Positions 63,904 to 64,000 of a stretch of 64,000 nt of DNA are shown here, piece by piece. The first letter of the stretch is position 1. Each line of letters opens with the position of its first letter. A program made the translations under genes and the position numbers. This stretch comes from Coenobita brevimanus (Eukaryota; Arthropoda; Malacostraca; Decapoda; Coenobitidae), in NCBI GenBank assembly GCA_032717465.1, contig CM064657.1, positions 17,759,331-17,823,330 on the forward strand. Direction: 5' to 3'. The notes beneath the pieces were generated by a model that was not told the origin of the DNA, ran no database searches, and saw nothing but the letters and a program-made list of their open reading frames with translations.

Positions 63904-64000
63904 GATCTTGGAGCTTGTGACTGTGTGAGGTTTAACGGTGTTCTGATTAAGATCGTAGCAGCCATTATAACTACACATCTGTATAGGGTTATGATACTGT

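Overview
The window looks like intergenic DNA from a large, repeat-rich animal genome. The long GT, GA, AT and TAG microsatellites, tRNA-derived SINEs, RTE-, CR1-, Jockey- and I-type LINEs, Tigger, mariner, Tc1, hAT and piggyBac relics, and a Gypsy element fit an arthropod, possibly a decapod crustacean. The species assignment is inference. I found no convincing single-copy host gene and no rRNA or functional tRNA gene. Almost every protein-like reading frame belongs to a mobile element, most of them broken.

Layout. 1-3.8 kb: a hAT transposase relic (+) split by a 5'-truncated RTE-like LINE (-). 4.1-8.3 kb: two copies of one Jockey/CR1-like LINE (-). 8.6-15.2 kb: mostly non-coding, with microsatellites and a non-autonomous hAT element with a perfect 8-bp target duplication. 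15.2-23.3 kb: a SINE, then a relic of a conserved repetitive ORF interrupted by a 6.07-kb nearly full-length I-like LINE (ORF1 open, ORF2 lightly damaged) flanked by a 10-bp duplication. 23.3-26.2 kb: diverged tandem repeats, one carrying a palindromic MITE, and a SINE. 26.8-30 kb: a Tigger/pogo relic. 31-36.4 kb: simple repeats and pieces of a Tc1-like transposase family. 36.5-43.3 kb: the 3' end of an RTE-like LINE, with a Gypsy element inserted against its tail; both LTRs remain but RT/RNase H and the integrase core are missing. 43.4-46.7 kb: another LINE relic and a 604-bp Tigger deletion derivative. 48.3-51 kb: a minisatellite and a piggyBac-type element into which a mariner has inserted. 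53.3-56.4 kb: mosaic SINEs and a Tc1-like middle fragment. 57.4-59.6 kb: a CR1-like LINE with a 625-codon open RT frame. 59.6-64 kb: a SINE tail, a 35-nt perfect palindrome, a piggyBac end, a second copy of the Tc1-like C-terminal unit, an inverted SINE pair, and a further Tc1-like relic.

How the parts relate. Several insertions can be dated relative to one another from the sequence. The I-like LINE post-dates the relic ORF, whose frame rejoins when the LINE and one target-site copy are removed. The palindromic MITE has a matching empty site in the neighbouring tandem unit. The mariner post-dates the piggyBac-type element, and the Gypsy element post-dates the RTE-like LINE tail. SINE-like repeats at 15 and 59 kb share their last ~45 bp with the RTE-like LINE at 37 kb, which suggests a SINE/LINE partnership. 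Dispersed Tc1-like fragments end or begin at splice-site-like sequences, raising the possibility of an intron-containing Tc1-like transposase family; this is the most speculative item. Boundaries and family names were judged by eye, without database searches.
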